A stretch of 64,000 nt of DNA, from NCBI GenBank assembly GCA_028285495.1, contig JANQPB010000006.1:124001-188000 (forward strand), given 5' to 3'. The notes below the pieces were generated by a model. The model saw nothing but the letters and a program-made list of their open reading frames with translations. It ran no database searches and was not told where the DNA came from. Of this stretch, positions 57,051-64,000 are shown in pieces. Every line of letters begins with the position of its first letter. The first letter of the stretch is position 1. Position numbers and translations under genes: made by a program. The DNA comes from Acidimicrobiales bacterium (GTDB lineage: Bacteria > Actinomycetota > Acidimicrobiia > Acidimicrobiales > SZUA-35).

Positions 57051-58208
57051 GTGCACACTCTGGTCACCACGGACAACGAGCTGGATCGGGTCGTCGCCTC
57101 GGCCCTGCAGGCCGATCGCTATGCGATCGACACCGAGTTCCACCGCGAGCGCACGTACTACCCGCAGGTCGCCCTGGTCCAGATGGCGTGGGACGACGAG
57201 CTGGTGCTCATCGATCCGCTCGAGCTCGACCTCAAGCCGCTGGCGGCGTTGCTCGAGAGCGACGCGGTCTGCGTCGTCCACGCGGGCGTCCAGGATCTCG
57301 AGGTGCTGGAGCTGTCGTGCGGCTCGATTCCCCGCCGGCTGCTCGACACCCAGATCGCAGCCGGCTTCCTGGGTGTCTCGACCGGCTCGCTCGCCTCGCT
57401 CCTCGACCGGTTCCTCGGCATCAGCCTGCCGAAGGGCGATCGGCTGACCGACTGGCTCCGCCGGCCGCTGACCGACGATCAGCTCCGCTACGCCGCATCC
57501 GATGTCGAGCACCTCCTGCAGCTGACCGACGTGCTCGAGTCACAGCTGGCCGAGGAGGGCCGCACCGAGTGGGCGGCCGAAGAGTACGAGCTGCTGAAGG
57601 ACCGGCCACGCAACCGGCGGGTCCCCGAGGAGGCGATCACCCGGATCAAGGAGGCCAGGTCGCTCAAGGGCCAGGCCTACCAGGTGGCCACCGCACTCGG
57701 GGCCTGGCGTGAGGAGCGGGCGGCCAGCCGCAACGTCCCCGTCCGGCAGGTCCTGTCCGACCTCGGGATCGTGGCGATCGCCCAGCTCGCACCCCACTCG
57801 ACCGATCAGCTCCGCGGCCTCCGCGGCGTCGAGTCTCGCCACCTCCGCGACGGTGCGGATGCCGAGATCGTCGACGTGGTCGAGCAGGGCCGGGCGGCGA
57901 AGGCGACCGCCCGCCAGGCCAGACGGTCGCCCGAGCTGCCTCGTCACCTTCGGCCGGTGGTCACCCTGGTGACGACGTGGATCGCCCAGCTTGCCCGCGA
58001 CCACCGGCTCGACCCGGCGCTGCTGGCCACCCGGGCCGACGTCGAGAGCCTGCTCAAGGGTGAGCCGGACTGCCGGCTGAACCGCGGCTGGCGCCAGGAC
58101 CTGGTCGGTAAGCCCATCGCCCAGCTGGTTGGCGGAGATGCCGCCGTCGCCTTCGATGGAGATGGTAATCTCGTGCTGGAGGCGCGAAGCCACCGGTCGC
58201 TGCTGTGA
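57051..58208 (+). CDS. rnd: Ribonuclease D (DEDD exonuclease with HRDC)
   Basis: 385 residues from GTG 57051 (VHTLVTTDNELDRVV). Exo I AIDTEFHRERTYYPQ, Exo II VVHAGVQDLEVL and Exo III LRYAASDVEHLL with the DEDDy Tyr; an HRDC-like region (EEAITRIKEARSLKGQAYQVATALGAWREE) follows. 3'-5' exonuclease for tRNA and other small RNA maturation. No RBS was seen at the GTG, and in-frame codons run upstream, so the start is moderately uncertain. TAGTCT at about 56932 may be the -10. Confidence 0.88.
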   Translation: MHTLVTTDNELDRVVASALQADRYAIDTEFHRERTYYPQVALVQMAWDDELVLIDPLELDLKPLAALLESDAVCVVHAGVQDLEVLELSCGSIPRRLLDTQIAAGFLGVSTGSLASLLDRFLGISLPKGDRLTDWLRRPLTDDQLRYAASDVEHLLQLTDVLESQLAEEGRTEWAAEEYELLKDRPRNRRVPEEAITRIKEARSLKGQAYQVATALGAWREERAASRNVPVRQVLSDLGIVAIAQLAPHSTDQLRGLRGVESRHLRDGADAEIVDVVEQGRAAKATARQARRSPELPRHLRPVVTLVTTWIAQLARDHRLDPALLATRADVESLLKGEPDCRLNRGWRQDLVGKPIAQLVGGDAAVAFDGDGNLVLEARSHRSLL

Positions 58209-58215
58209 CCGGTGT

Positions 58216-58235
58216 CACCAGGCTTTGGACTGGTG
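58216..58235 (+). terminator. Hairpin after RNase D
   Basis: CACCAG-GCTTTGGA-CTGGTG, a 6-bp stem with an 8-nt loop shortly after the RNase D stop. Moderate stability and no T-run. Confidence 0.4.
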
Positions 58236-58312
58236 GCCGGGGCGGCCGCCGACACGGACAAACCGGGCTCTCGAAGGTGCTCACCATTTCGCTGAAAGAA
58301 CCCGAAGTGCCC

Positions 58313-58318
58313 TAGACT
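58313..58318 (+). promoter_or_regulatory. Candidate -10 hexamer TAGACT
   Basis: TAGACT lies 72 nt before the ATG of the 56-residue gene; the leader contains CCGAGGCCTCGG, a palindrome. Confidence 0.4.
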
Positions 58319-58390
58319 GAGCAGTGAACGAGTGTGCCGAGGCCTCGGTGGACCATCGTCCTCGGCCCCCAAGACGTGCAGGAGTGTCCC

Positions 58391-58561
58391 ATGAAGAAGG
58401 GGCGACATCGTCGGTACGAAGAGGCCCGGGCGCTGAAGCGCTCGCATGACGGGGATGACATCGAGTCGCTGATGGACCGGCTCGACGACGACCCCTTCGA
58501 TCTCCCGACCACTGCAGAGGCGGCGCAGGTGAACGACCCGGAGCAGGCCGAGGTCGACTGA
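58391..58561 (+). CDS. Small charged protein, unknown function
   Basis: 56 residues from ATG 58391 with AGGAG 7 nt upstream; the track start at 58334 is too early. Basic N-terminus MKKGRHRRYEEARALKRSHDG, then an acidic second half DIESLMDRLDDDPFDLPTTAEAAQVNDPEQAEVD. Possibly a small regulatory or DNA/RNA-associated protein; no family recognised. Own promoter likely. Confidence 0.7.
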   Translation: MKKGRHRRYEEARALKRSHDGDDIESLMDRLDDDPFDLPTTAEAAQVNDPEQAEVD

Positions 58562-58648
58562 GTCGCGGCTCGGCTCGCCGCTCGCGGGCTGATCGCTGAC
58601 CGACATCCTCCCAGGCCACTTCGTTCGGGCTGCCCTGGCTCGGCGGGG

Positions 58649-60337
58649 TCAACCGTCGCTGCCCTCGGTCTCCTCGAGGATCTCGCTCAGCTTGACGATC
58701 TCCGACTCGTAGACGACACCGGCGAAGTTGCCGGCCTCGTCGAGCACGGCGATGACGTCGTCACCCGAGTGGTCCATGGCCGCCAGCGCGTCGCGCAGCG
58801 TCCACGAGGGGCGGGCCACCGGGGCGTTCTCGGCCACGATCGAACCGATCGTGGTCCGTTCCCAGTCGTCTCGGTCGACGCCGGAGGCGGCGTCGAGCGA
58901 GCACAAGCCGAGATAGGTCGACCCGTCGACGACCGGGACGACCCGCTGCCGGCGGCCCATGGCGTGAACCCACACGAACTCCGAGACGGTGGCGTCCGGA
59001 GGCACGGTCAGCACGTCGGTGGTGAGGGCCGAGGCCAGGGGGAGGGTGACCCGCTCCTCCAGATGGCCGAGGCGCTCGACCCGCTGACCGGCGGAGACCG
59101 AGGCCTTGCCCGTCACCAGCTGTGAGACCGCGGCTGCGATCAGCGCGGGGACGACCGCGGTGCCGGCGCTCGACTCGGCCACGAACATCACCGCGGCGAT
59201 CGGCGTGCGGTAGCCGGCGGCCAGGAAGGCCGCGAGCCCGAGGACGGTCCAGATGGCGTTGTCGGTGCTGTTGCCCCAACCGACGTACTCGAGGCCACGC
59301 CCGACCAGGCTGCCGAGCAGCACGCCCTGCACGGCCAGCGGGATGAACAGCCCGCCGACGCCGCCGGCCCCGATCGTGGTCAGGGTGGCGACGGCCCGGA
59401 AGCAGAACAGGGCCACGATGAGGCCGAGCGAGTGGGGCTCCTGGAGCCACTCGACGATCTCGTAGCCGGGGCCGAGGGTGAGCGGTTCCTCGAAGAGGGC
59501 GTCGGAGACGACGACCAGCACGCCGAGCACCACGCCACCGACCGTGGCCAGGCGCCACGGTGACCAGCGCCCGGCCGCCGTCTTGGCCCGGATCGTGGCC
59601 CAGGCGAACCCGCGGCCCCCGAGGCCGGCCCCGACCCCGATGGCCACCGCGCCGGCCAGCTCGCCCGGCCCGAGCTCGTCCCGGTAGGCGAAGCCCCACT
59701 CGGCCCCCGACTCGATGAACGGGAGCGAGGCGAAGGTCAGGAACCCGGCCGCCGACGCCAACAGCGACGGCAGGAGGGCGCGGTGGGCCACGTCGTCGCG
59801 GTACGGCGACTCGAGGGCGAAGATCAGCCCGGTGGCCGGTGTCTGGAACAACGCCGAGACGCCGGCCGCTGCTCCGGCGGTCAGCAGCAGCTTGGCGCCG
59901 TCGCGACCGAGCGACCGCTCGAATCGCTCCTGGACCCGCAAGCCGATGGCCGAGCCGAGGTAGATCGACGGGCCCTCGAGGCCGAGCGCGCCACCGGAGC
60001 CGATCGTGGCCATGCCGGCCAGCAGTCGGGCCCGGAGCGGCCGGTTCTCCATCACCGGGTGGCGGGAGTGGAAGGCGTTGATGTACTCCTCCGACGTCGA
60101 TGGCGAGCATCCGCCGCCGATCGTCTGGAGGATCAGGACCGTCAGCAGGAGGCCGACGAGCGGGGCGACGGCGAGCAACCAGATCGGCAGGTGCAGGATC
60201 GGGTGGAACAGCAGCTCGACGACGATGTAGTCGAGGACTCCGACGGCGAGCCCGACGGCGATGCCGACCCCGATCGAGGCCAGCAGCAGCCGGCTGGTCC
60301 TGGCCTCGGGGACGAGCGAGGTGAGGCGAGCGAGCAC
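58649..60337 (-). CDS. CLC-type chloride channel/antiporter with CBS domains
   Basis: 562 residues, GTG start. About ten membrane helices with the CLC signature GSGGALGLEGPSIYLGSA, where the gating Glu of GxEGP is kept but the usual Arg before it is Leu. The second signature reads TTIGAGGVGGLFIPLA. The C-terminal 130 residues contain two CBS repeats (ALTTDVLTVPPDATVSEFVWVHAMGRRQRVVPVVDG and a second from ENAPVARPSWTLRDALAAMDHS) that may sense nucleotides. Ion preference (chloride, fluoride) is not predictable. Starts 2 bp after the stop of the Cys-rich gene; one operon. Confidence 0.9.
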   Translation of the reverse strand: MLARLTSLVPEARTSRLLLASIGVGIAVGLAVGVLDYIVVELLFHPILHLPIWLLAVAPLVGLLLTVLILQTIGGGCSPSTSEEYINAFHSRHPVMENRPLRARLLAGMATIGSGGALGLEGPSIYLGSAIGLRVQERFERSLGRDGAKLLLTAGAAAGVSALFQTPATGLIFALESPYRDDVAHRALLPSLLASAAGFLTFASLPFIESGAEWGFAYRDELGPGELAGAVAIGVGAGLGGRGFAWATIRAKTAAGRWSPWRLATVGGVVLGVLVVVSDALFEEPLTLGPGYEIVEWLQEPHSLGLIVALFCFRAVATLTTIGAGGVGGLFIPLAVQGVLLGSLVGRGLEYVGWGNSTDNAIWTVLGLAAFLAAGYRTPIAAVMFVAESSAGTAVVPALIAAAVSQLVTGKASVSAGQRVERLGHLEERVTLPLASALTTDVLTVPPDATVSEFVWVHAMGRRQRVVPVVDGSTYLGLCSLDAASGVDRDDWERTTIGSIVAENAPVARPSWTLRDALAAMDHSGDDVIAVLDEAGNFAGVVYESEIVKLSEILEETEGSDG

Positions 60338-60339
60338 GG

Positions 60340-61056
60340 TCAGCCGAGGCTGACCGGTGTCTCGACCTGACGCCGGTCGAGCTCGGCGGCCAGCCGCTCG
60401 TAGATCCCCGGTCCCACCATCTCGATCAACTCATCACGCGACGTCCGGTACACCGGCGCCGCCGCCCGGTACGGCGCGTCGTCCTCGATGCACCACCAGT
60501 GGAAGTCCTCGCCGCCGGGGCCCCAGTCCCGCCGCTGCCACGCCCGGACCAGGATCGTCTCGTGGCCGTACTCGTCGGTGTGGATGTCGAGGTGCAGTGG
60601 CACCTGCCAGCACACGTCCGGCTTCCAGTCGAGCGGTCGCTCGCCGCGCCGGACGGCAGCCGCATGCAAGGCGCAGCCGGCGCCGCCGGGGAAACCCTCG
60701 CGGTTCAGGAAGATGCACGCCCCCTCGGCCCTGCGGGTGACCCAGTCGCCGTTGCCCTTGCGCTTGAACGGCCCGCCCTTGCGCATGGCCCGATCGTGGA
60801 ACTGCCACTCGTCCGGCGACAGCTCGGGCACCTTGGCCGCCACCGCCTTGCGGTCCTCGGCATCGACGAAGTGGGCACCGTGCAGGCAGCAACCGAGGAG
60901 GTCGCTCGTGTCGGGCGAGCGGTCGATGGACCGGCAGCCCTCGCCGTAGATGCAGCGGTAGTCGGACAGCAGGAACGTGACGTCGAACATCCACGTGGCG
61001 TCCTGCTCGGGATCCTCGATCGAGTACCACCGATGTCCGTCGTCTGGTGGGCGCAC
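60340..61056 (-). CDS. Cys-rich protein, unknown function
   Basis: 238 residues from GTG 61056. Cysteines occur in short motifs: RCIYGEGCRS, LLGCCLHGAHF, GACIFLNREGFPGGAGCALHAAA and DVCWQVPL, with many His and Asp (HLDIHTDEYGH). This recalls metal-chelating YkgJ/DUF3109-type Cys clusters, but I cannot confirm membership. Soluble. The leaderless -10 TAACCT (61068-61063) lies 6 nt before the GTG. Operon with the CLC gene. Confidence 0.7.
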   Translation of the reverse strand: MRPPDDGHRWYSIEDPEQDATWMFDVTFLLSDYRCIYGEGCRSIDRSPDTSDLLGCCLHGAHFVDAEDRKAVAAKVPELSPDEWQFHDRAMRKGGPFKRKGNGDWVTRRAEGACIFLNREGFPGGAGCALHAAAVRRGERPLDWKPDVCWQVPLHLDIHTDEYGHETILVRAWQRRDWGPGGEDFHWWCIEDDAPYRAAAPVYRTSRDELIEMVGPGIYERLAAELDRRQVETPVSLG

Positions 61057-61062
61057 CGAGGC

Positions 61063-61068
61063 AGGTTA
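61063..61068 (-). promoter_or_regulatory. -10 hexamer TAACCT of a leaderless gene
   Basis: TAACCT (61068-61063) is 6 nt before GTG 61056 on the minus strand, supporting the start of the Cys-rich gene. Confidence 0.5.
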
Positions 61069-61107
61069 CCCTGATCGACCAGCGAACCGAGATCGGATAC
61101 GGCAGCG

Positions 61108-61293
61108 ATGGACGACAGGATCGACGACATTCGCATCCGCCTCGAATCGATCGCCGAGGAGCTGACCGACGTCTCGGTCGACCTGCTCCGCGAGGCGGTC
61201 GAGGCCGGTGAGACGAAGCGACCGGAGATCGACAAGCGGCTGGCCCAGGCCCGCCGGGCGGTCGAGAAGGCCAGCCGGGCGCTCGAGACCTGA
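61108..61293 (+). CDS. Small coiled-coil protein
   Basis: 61 residues, almost entirely helical: MDDRIDDIRIRLESIAEELTDVSVDLLREAV and LAQARRAVEKASRALET, with a heptad pattern fitting a helical hairpin or dimer. Divergent from the Cys-rich gene across 51 bp. Function unknown; no RBS is obvious and leaderless start is possible. Confidence 0.65.
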   Translation: MDDRIDDIRIRLESIAEELTDVSVDLLREAVEAGETKRPEIDKRLAQARRAVEKASRALET

Positions 61294-61325
61294 CGGCCGG
61301 ACGACCCGACGACCGGACGGTCGGC

Positions 61326-62471
61326 TCAGGCGCCGTCGGCCCCGGCCTCGCCGTCGCCGTTGTCGCCCGGCTCGACGCTGGCCTGCGGGTCGACGTCGTG
61401 GACCAGGTCGGAGGCCACGGTGGCCGTGGTGCCGCCGCCGAGCTCGTTGATGCGGCAGATCATCTGGTGCAGGCGGGCATAGCCCCGCTGGTTGAAGTGG
61501 AGTGCGAGCCGGTGCAGGTCGAGGTGATCATCGTCGCGCTGCTCGGAGCGGGTGGCCTCGATCACCTCGATCTGACCCTTGACCACGATGTCGGCGAACT
61601 CGGCGTTGAGCGTGGCCAGCGACTCCTCCGACAGCGGTGCCCGCAGCCGCACGATCAGCCGCTTCCCCACGTACCGGATCGAGTGGTAGCAGGAGTAGTA
61701 GCGGCAGATGTAGTCGACCGCCTCGCCGGCGTCGTGGGTATGGAGGTAGAGCGAGGTGTCGTGCTCGGAGATCTTGCCACCGGCCAGCAGCTCGGAGTCG
61801 ATGAAGCGCTGCCAGTGGGCCCAGTAGGTCGACTCGGGGTGGTCGAGCAGCACGATCGGCACCGGGTAGCTCTTGCCGGTCTGGACCAGCGTCATCAGCT
61901 CGAACGCCTCGTCGAGGGTGCCGAACCCGCCCGGCACGAGCACGAAGGCGTCCGACTCCTTCATGAAGGTGAGCTTGCGGGTGAAGAAGTAGCGGAAGGT
62001 GGCCAGCTTGTCCTCGCCGATGGCCTGGTTGGCCGCCTGCTCGAACGGCAGCACGATGTTGACGCCGAAGGCGTTGTCGAGGCCGGCCCCCTCGAGCCCG
62101 GCGGTCATGATCCCCGGCCCGCCGCCGGTGATCGAGGCCCAACCCCGCTCGGCCAGGAGGCGTCCGGTCTCGTGGGCCAGCTGGTAGTCGGGATCGTCCG
62201 GCTCGGTCCTGGCCGACCCGAAGATCGTGGCCTTGGCCTGGTGGCCCCAGGGGGAGAACACCTCCCAGGCCCCGAGCATCTCGACCAGCGACTGGTTGGC
62301 GATCTTGAGCTCGAGGCGGTCGACGTCGGCTGCGTCCATGTCGAGGGCGGTCACGAGCAGTGAGCGAACGAGATCGTCGTTCCCGTCGCGGCCGACGGCG
62401 CCGATGAGCTGGCTGACCAGCCGGTCGACGTCCTCGTCGCCAAAGGTCGATCGAGCTCGGGGGGCTGACAT
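61326..62471 (-). CDS. LOG-family Rossmann-fold protein
   Basis: 381 residues from ATG 62471 with GAGG six nucleotides upstream. The middle (about 85-250) is a LOG/TIGR00730-type domain: ATIFGSARTEPDDPDY, SITGGGPGIMTAGLEGA, and VLVPGGFGTLDEAFELMTLVQTGK, the phosphoribohydrolase signature PGGxGTxxE. The N-terminal about 75 and C-terminal about 130 residues (LIVRLRAPLSEESLATLNAEF, HLDLHRLALHFNQRGYARLHQMICRIN) are extra. Enzymatic hydrolysis of nucleoside 5'-monophosphate is family knowledge; the long form may differ. Confidence 0.85.
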   Translation of the reverse strand: MSAPRARSTFGDEDVDRLVSQLIGAVGRDGNDDLVRSLLVTALDMDAADVDRLELKIANQSLVEMLGAWEVFSPWGHQAKATIFGSARTEPDDPDYQLAHETGRLLAERGWASITGGGPGIMTAGLEGAGLDNAFGVNIVLPFEQAANQAIGEDKLATFRYFFTRKLTFMKESDAFVLVPGGFGTLDEAFELMTLVQTGKSYPVPIVLLDHPESTYWAHWQRFIDSELLAGGKISEHDTSLYLHTHDAGEAVDYICRYYSCYHSIRYVGKRLIVRLRAPLSEESLATLNAEFADIVVKGQIEVIEATRSEQRDDDHLDLHRLALHFNQRGYARLHQMICRINELGGGTTATVASDLVHDVDPQASVEPGDNGDGEAGADGA

Positions 62472-62598
62472 CGTTCACCTCGGGGGGCAGGGGGTGGAGG
62501 GCCCGATGCTATCGATCGGGCCACGCTCTCCGTCGTGTCGGGTTGCGACCCCAGCCCTCACGAGCAGGGCGACGAGCGGCGCGCCGTCGCCGCTCGGC

Positions 62599-64000
62599 TC
62601 AGGCGTCGACGGCCGCTGCGGCGTCGACCGGTTGGTAGAGCGTCGTCCGCTGGGCCAGCGTCCGGCCGATCGAGTCGGTCACCGCCCGGAAGTCGTCCGG
62701 CGTCACCGCCGTGCCGTGGGCGGCGCCCGCGGCCCGGGAGATGTTCTCGTCCATCAGGGTGCCGCCGACGTCGTTGCAGCCGGCCTGGAGGAGCTGGCGA
62801 ACGCTGGCCAGCCCGATCTTGACCCAGCCGGACTGGATGTTGTCGATGTAGCCCCGATAGGCGATGCGGGCGACGGCGTGGACGAGCAGGTTCTCCCGGA
62901 ACGTCGGACCCCGCCTGGCCCGGCGGCGGAGGTAGACGGGCGAGGCCATGTGCACGAAAGGCAGGCCGACGAACTCGGTGAACCCGCCGGTCTCGGCCTG
63001 GAGGTCCCGGGTGACCAGGAGGTGGCGGGCCCACGACGCCGGGCTCTCGACGGCACCGAACATCATCGTCACGTTCGAGCGCAGCCCGACCGAGTGGGCG
63101 ATCCGGTGGGCCTCCAGCCACTCCTCGGAGTCGACCTTGTCCGGGCAGAGGATCTCGCGGATCGGATCGTCGAGGATCTCGGCCGCCGTGCCGGGGAGCG
63201 AGCGCAGCCCGGCCTCCATGCAGCGCTCGAGGTACTGGGCCAGGGGCTCGCCGAGACGCTTCGCCCCCTCGGTGACCTCGAGCGCCGTGAACCCGTGCAC
63301 GTGGATGTCGGGTGCCGCCTCCTTCACCGCCCGGCAGACGTCGAGGTAGTAGTCGCCGTCGAAGTCGGGGTGGATCCCGCCCTGCAGGCAGACCTCGGTC
63401 GCTCCGGCCTCCCAGGCCTCGACCACCCGCTCCTGCATGTCCTGCAGGGTCAGCAGGTACGGCTTGCCCCGCAGGTTGAGGCTGAGGGGGCCCTTGGAGA
63501 ACCCGCAGAAGGTGCATTTGAACGTGCAGACGTTGGTGTAGTTGATGTTGCGGTTGACGACGTAGGTCACCGTGTCGCCGACGATCTCGGCCCGCAGCTC
63601 GTCGGCCAGGGCGGCGACCGCCGAGACCTCGGGTCCACGGGCGGAGAACAGGGTCACGATCTCGTCGAAGCCGACCTGCTGGCCGGCCCGCACCCCGTCG
63701 ATCACCTCGCCGACGGCGCCGCCGGCCACGGCCTCGGGGTCGATCAGGTCGACCGGGTCGACCGGCGCGCCCGAGTACCACTGGGTCGACCGATCGCCGA
63801 TGAGGACGACGTCGGCCCCGTCGTCGGCCTTCTTCACGAACTCGGTCTTCTCGGGGAACACCGCACCGGGATCGTCGCGGGCCAGGCTCTCGGCATCGGA
63901 GCGGTCGAGCACATTGAAGCGGAGCCCCTCGTCGAGCCAGCGCTCGGGCCGGCTGGCGTACTCGGGGTAGATCGTGAGCCGGGGGGCCAGCACGTGGCCT
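62599..64000 (-). CDS. fbiC: FbiC (F420 FO synthase), 5' truncated by window
   Basis: 467 visible codons; the frame continues past base 64000, so GTG 63993 is not the real start. The first visible part, APRLTIYPEYASRPERWLDE, matches the end of the CofG half, so this is the fused CofG-CofH form. The CofH half has the radical-SAM cluster CTFKCTFCGFSKG, then LQGGIHPDFDGDYYL, MMFGAVESPASWARHL and ARIAYRGYIDNIQSGWVKIG. It condenses tyrosine-derived and ribityl intermediates into FO, the precursor of F420. This agrees with the LLM oxidoreductase at 3.1-4 kb. Confidence 0.93.
   Translation of the reverse strand, partial: GHVLAPRLTIYPEYASRPERWLDEGLRFNVLDRSDAESLARDDPGAVFPEKTEFVKKADDGADVVLIGDRSTQWYSGAPVDPVDLIDPEAVAGGAVGEVIDGVRAGQQVGFDEIVTLFSARGPEVSAVAALADELRAEIVGDTVTYVVNRNINYTNVCTFKCTFCGFSKGPLSLNLRGKPYLLTLQDMQERVVEAWEAGATEVCLQGGIHPDFDGDYYLDVCRAVKEAAPDIHVHGFTALEVTEGAKRLGEPLAQYLERCMEAGLRSLPGTAAEILDDPIREILCPDKVDSEEWLEAHRIAHSVGLRSNVTMMFGAVESPASWARHLLVTRDLQAETGGFTEFVGLPFVHMASPVYLRRRARRGPTFRENLLVHAVARIAYRGYIDNIQSGWVKIGLASVRQLLQAGCNDVGGTLMDENISRAAGAAHGTAVTPDDFRAVTDSIGRTLAQRTTLYQPVDAAAAVDA

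Overview
The window is a high-GC, gene-dense stretch of a bacterial chromosome with many GTG starts, 4-bp ATGA/GTGA overlaps and short intergenic gaps. The gene content points to Actinomycetota: an FbiC-type F420 synthase, an F420-type luciferase-like oxidoreductase, a conservon (kinase-Roadblock-DUF742-GTPase), a SARP regulator, DUF3151, DUF5522 and TANNNT -10 hexamers set 6-9 nt before start codons (leaderless transcription). I infer the class Acidimicrobiia, but this cannot be proved from the window. I saw no rRNA, tRNA, CRISPR array, prophage or insertion sequence.

Layout. 1-4 kb: SNF2/HelZ-type helicase (cut by the window start), a small basic protein and an LLM oxidoreductase. 4-12 kb (minus strand): a degenerate GGDEF-EAL protein, a coupled DsbA-like / methyltransferase / acyl-CoA-dehydrogenase-like operon and a large SARP-AAA regulator. 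12-18.6 kb: M20 peptidase, small membrane protein, Ser/Thr/Pro-rich exported protein, ApbE, a ferric-reductase-like haem membrane protein, aldose epimerase and a DUF4153/DUF4173-type membrane protein. 18.6-24.5 kb: methyltransferase, acyl-CoA ligase, a DUF4397 surface protein with its sortase, a TrmH-family methyltransferase, a SelW-like selenoprotein and a flavodoxin. 24.5-35 kb: MarR-GNAT fusion, amidase, lipoprotein, pseudouridine-phosphate glycosidase, hexapeptide acetyltransferase, zinc metalloprotease, Glu-dehydrogenase-like protein, membrane pyrophosphatase and M18 aminopeptidase. 35-41.6 kb: gltBD. 41.6-46 kb: DUF4388 protein and conservon. 46-58.5 kb: nitroreductase, hydrolases, two crotonases, GDPD, SirB1-like protein, flavin reductase, phosphatase, pyruvate kinase, patatin, DUF3151, MobA and RNase D. 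58.6-64 kb: CLC channel, Cys-rich protein, LOG-family protein and the C-terminal part of FbiC.

The most notable observation is a gene that a standard ORF caller splits. On the minus strand at 23994-23728 an in-frame TGA lies exactly where the second Cys of the SelT/W/H (Rdx) redox motif belongs (YC-V-P-TGA-DYSARA). A leaderless -10 (TATCCT) lies just upstream, and a GC hairpin with a G-bearing loop lies 11 nt downstream of the TGA, fitting a bacterial SECIS. I infer an unannotated selenoprotein. Other points of interest are a sortase beside its VPQTG substrate, short-unit tandem repeats at several gene borders (one translated as five 10-residue repeats at the N-terminus of PsuG), a MarR palindrome over its own -10, a degenerate c-di-GMP protein, an inverted DnaA-box pair, and an ApbE/haem-membrane pair without a visible flavin acceptor domain.
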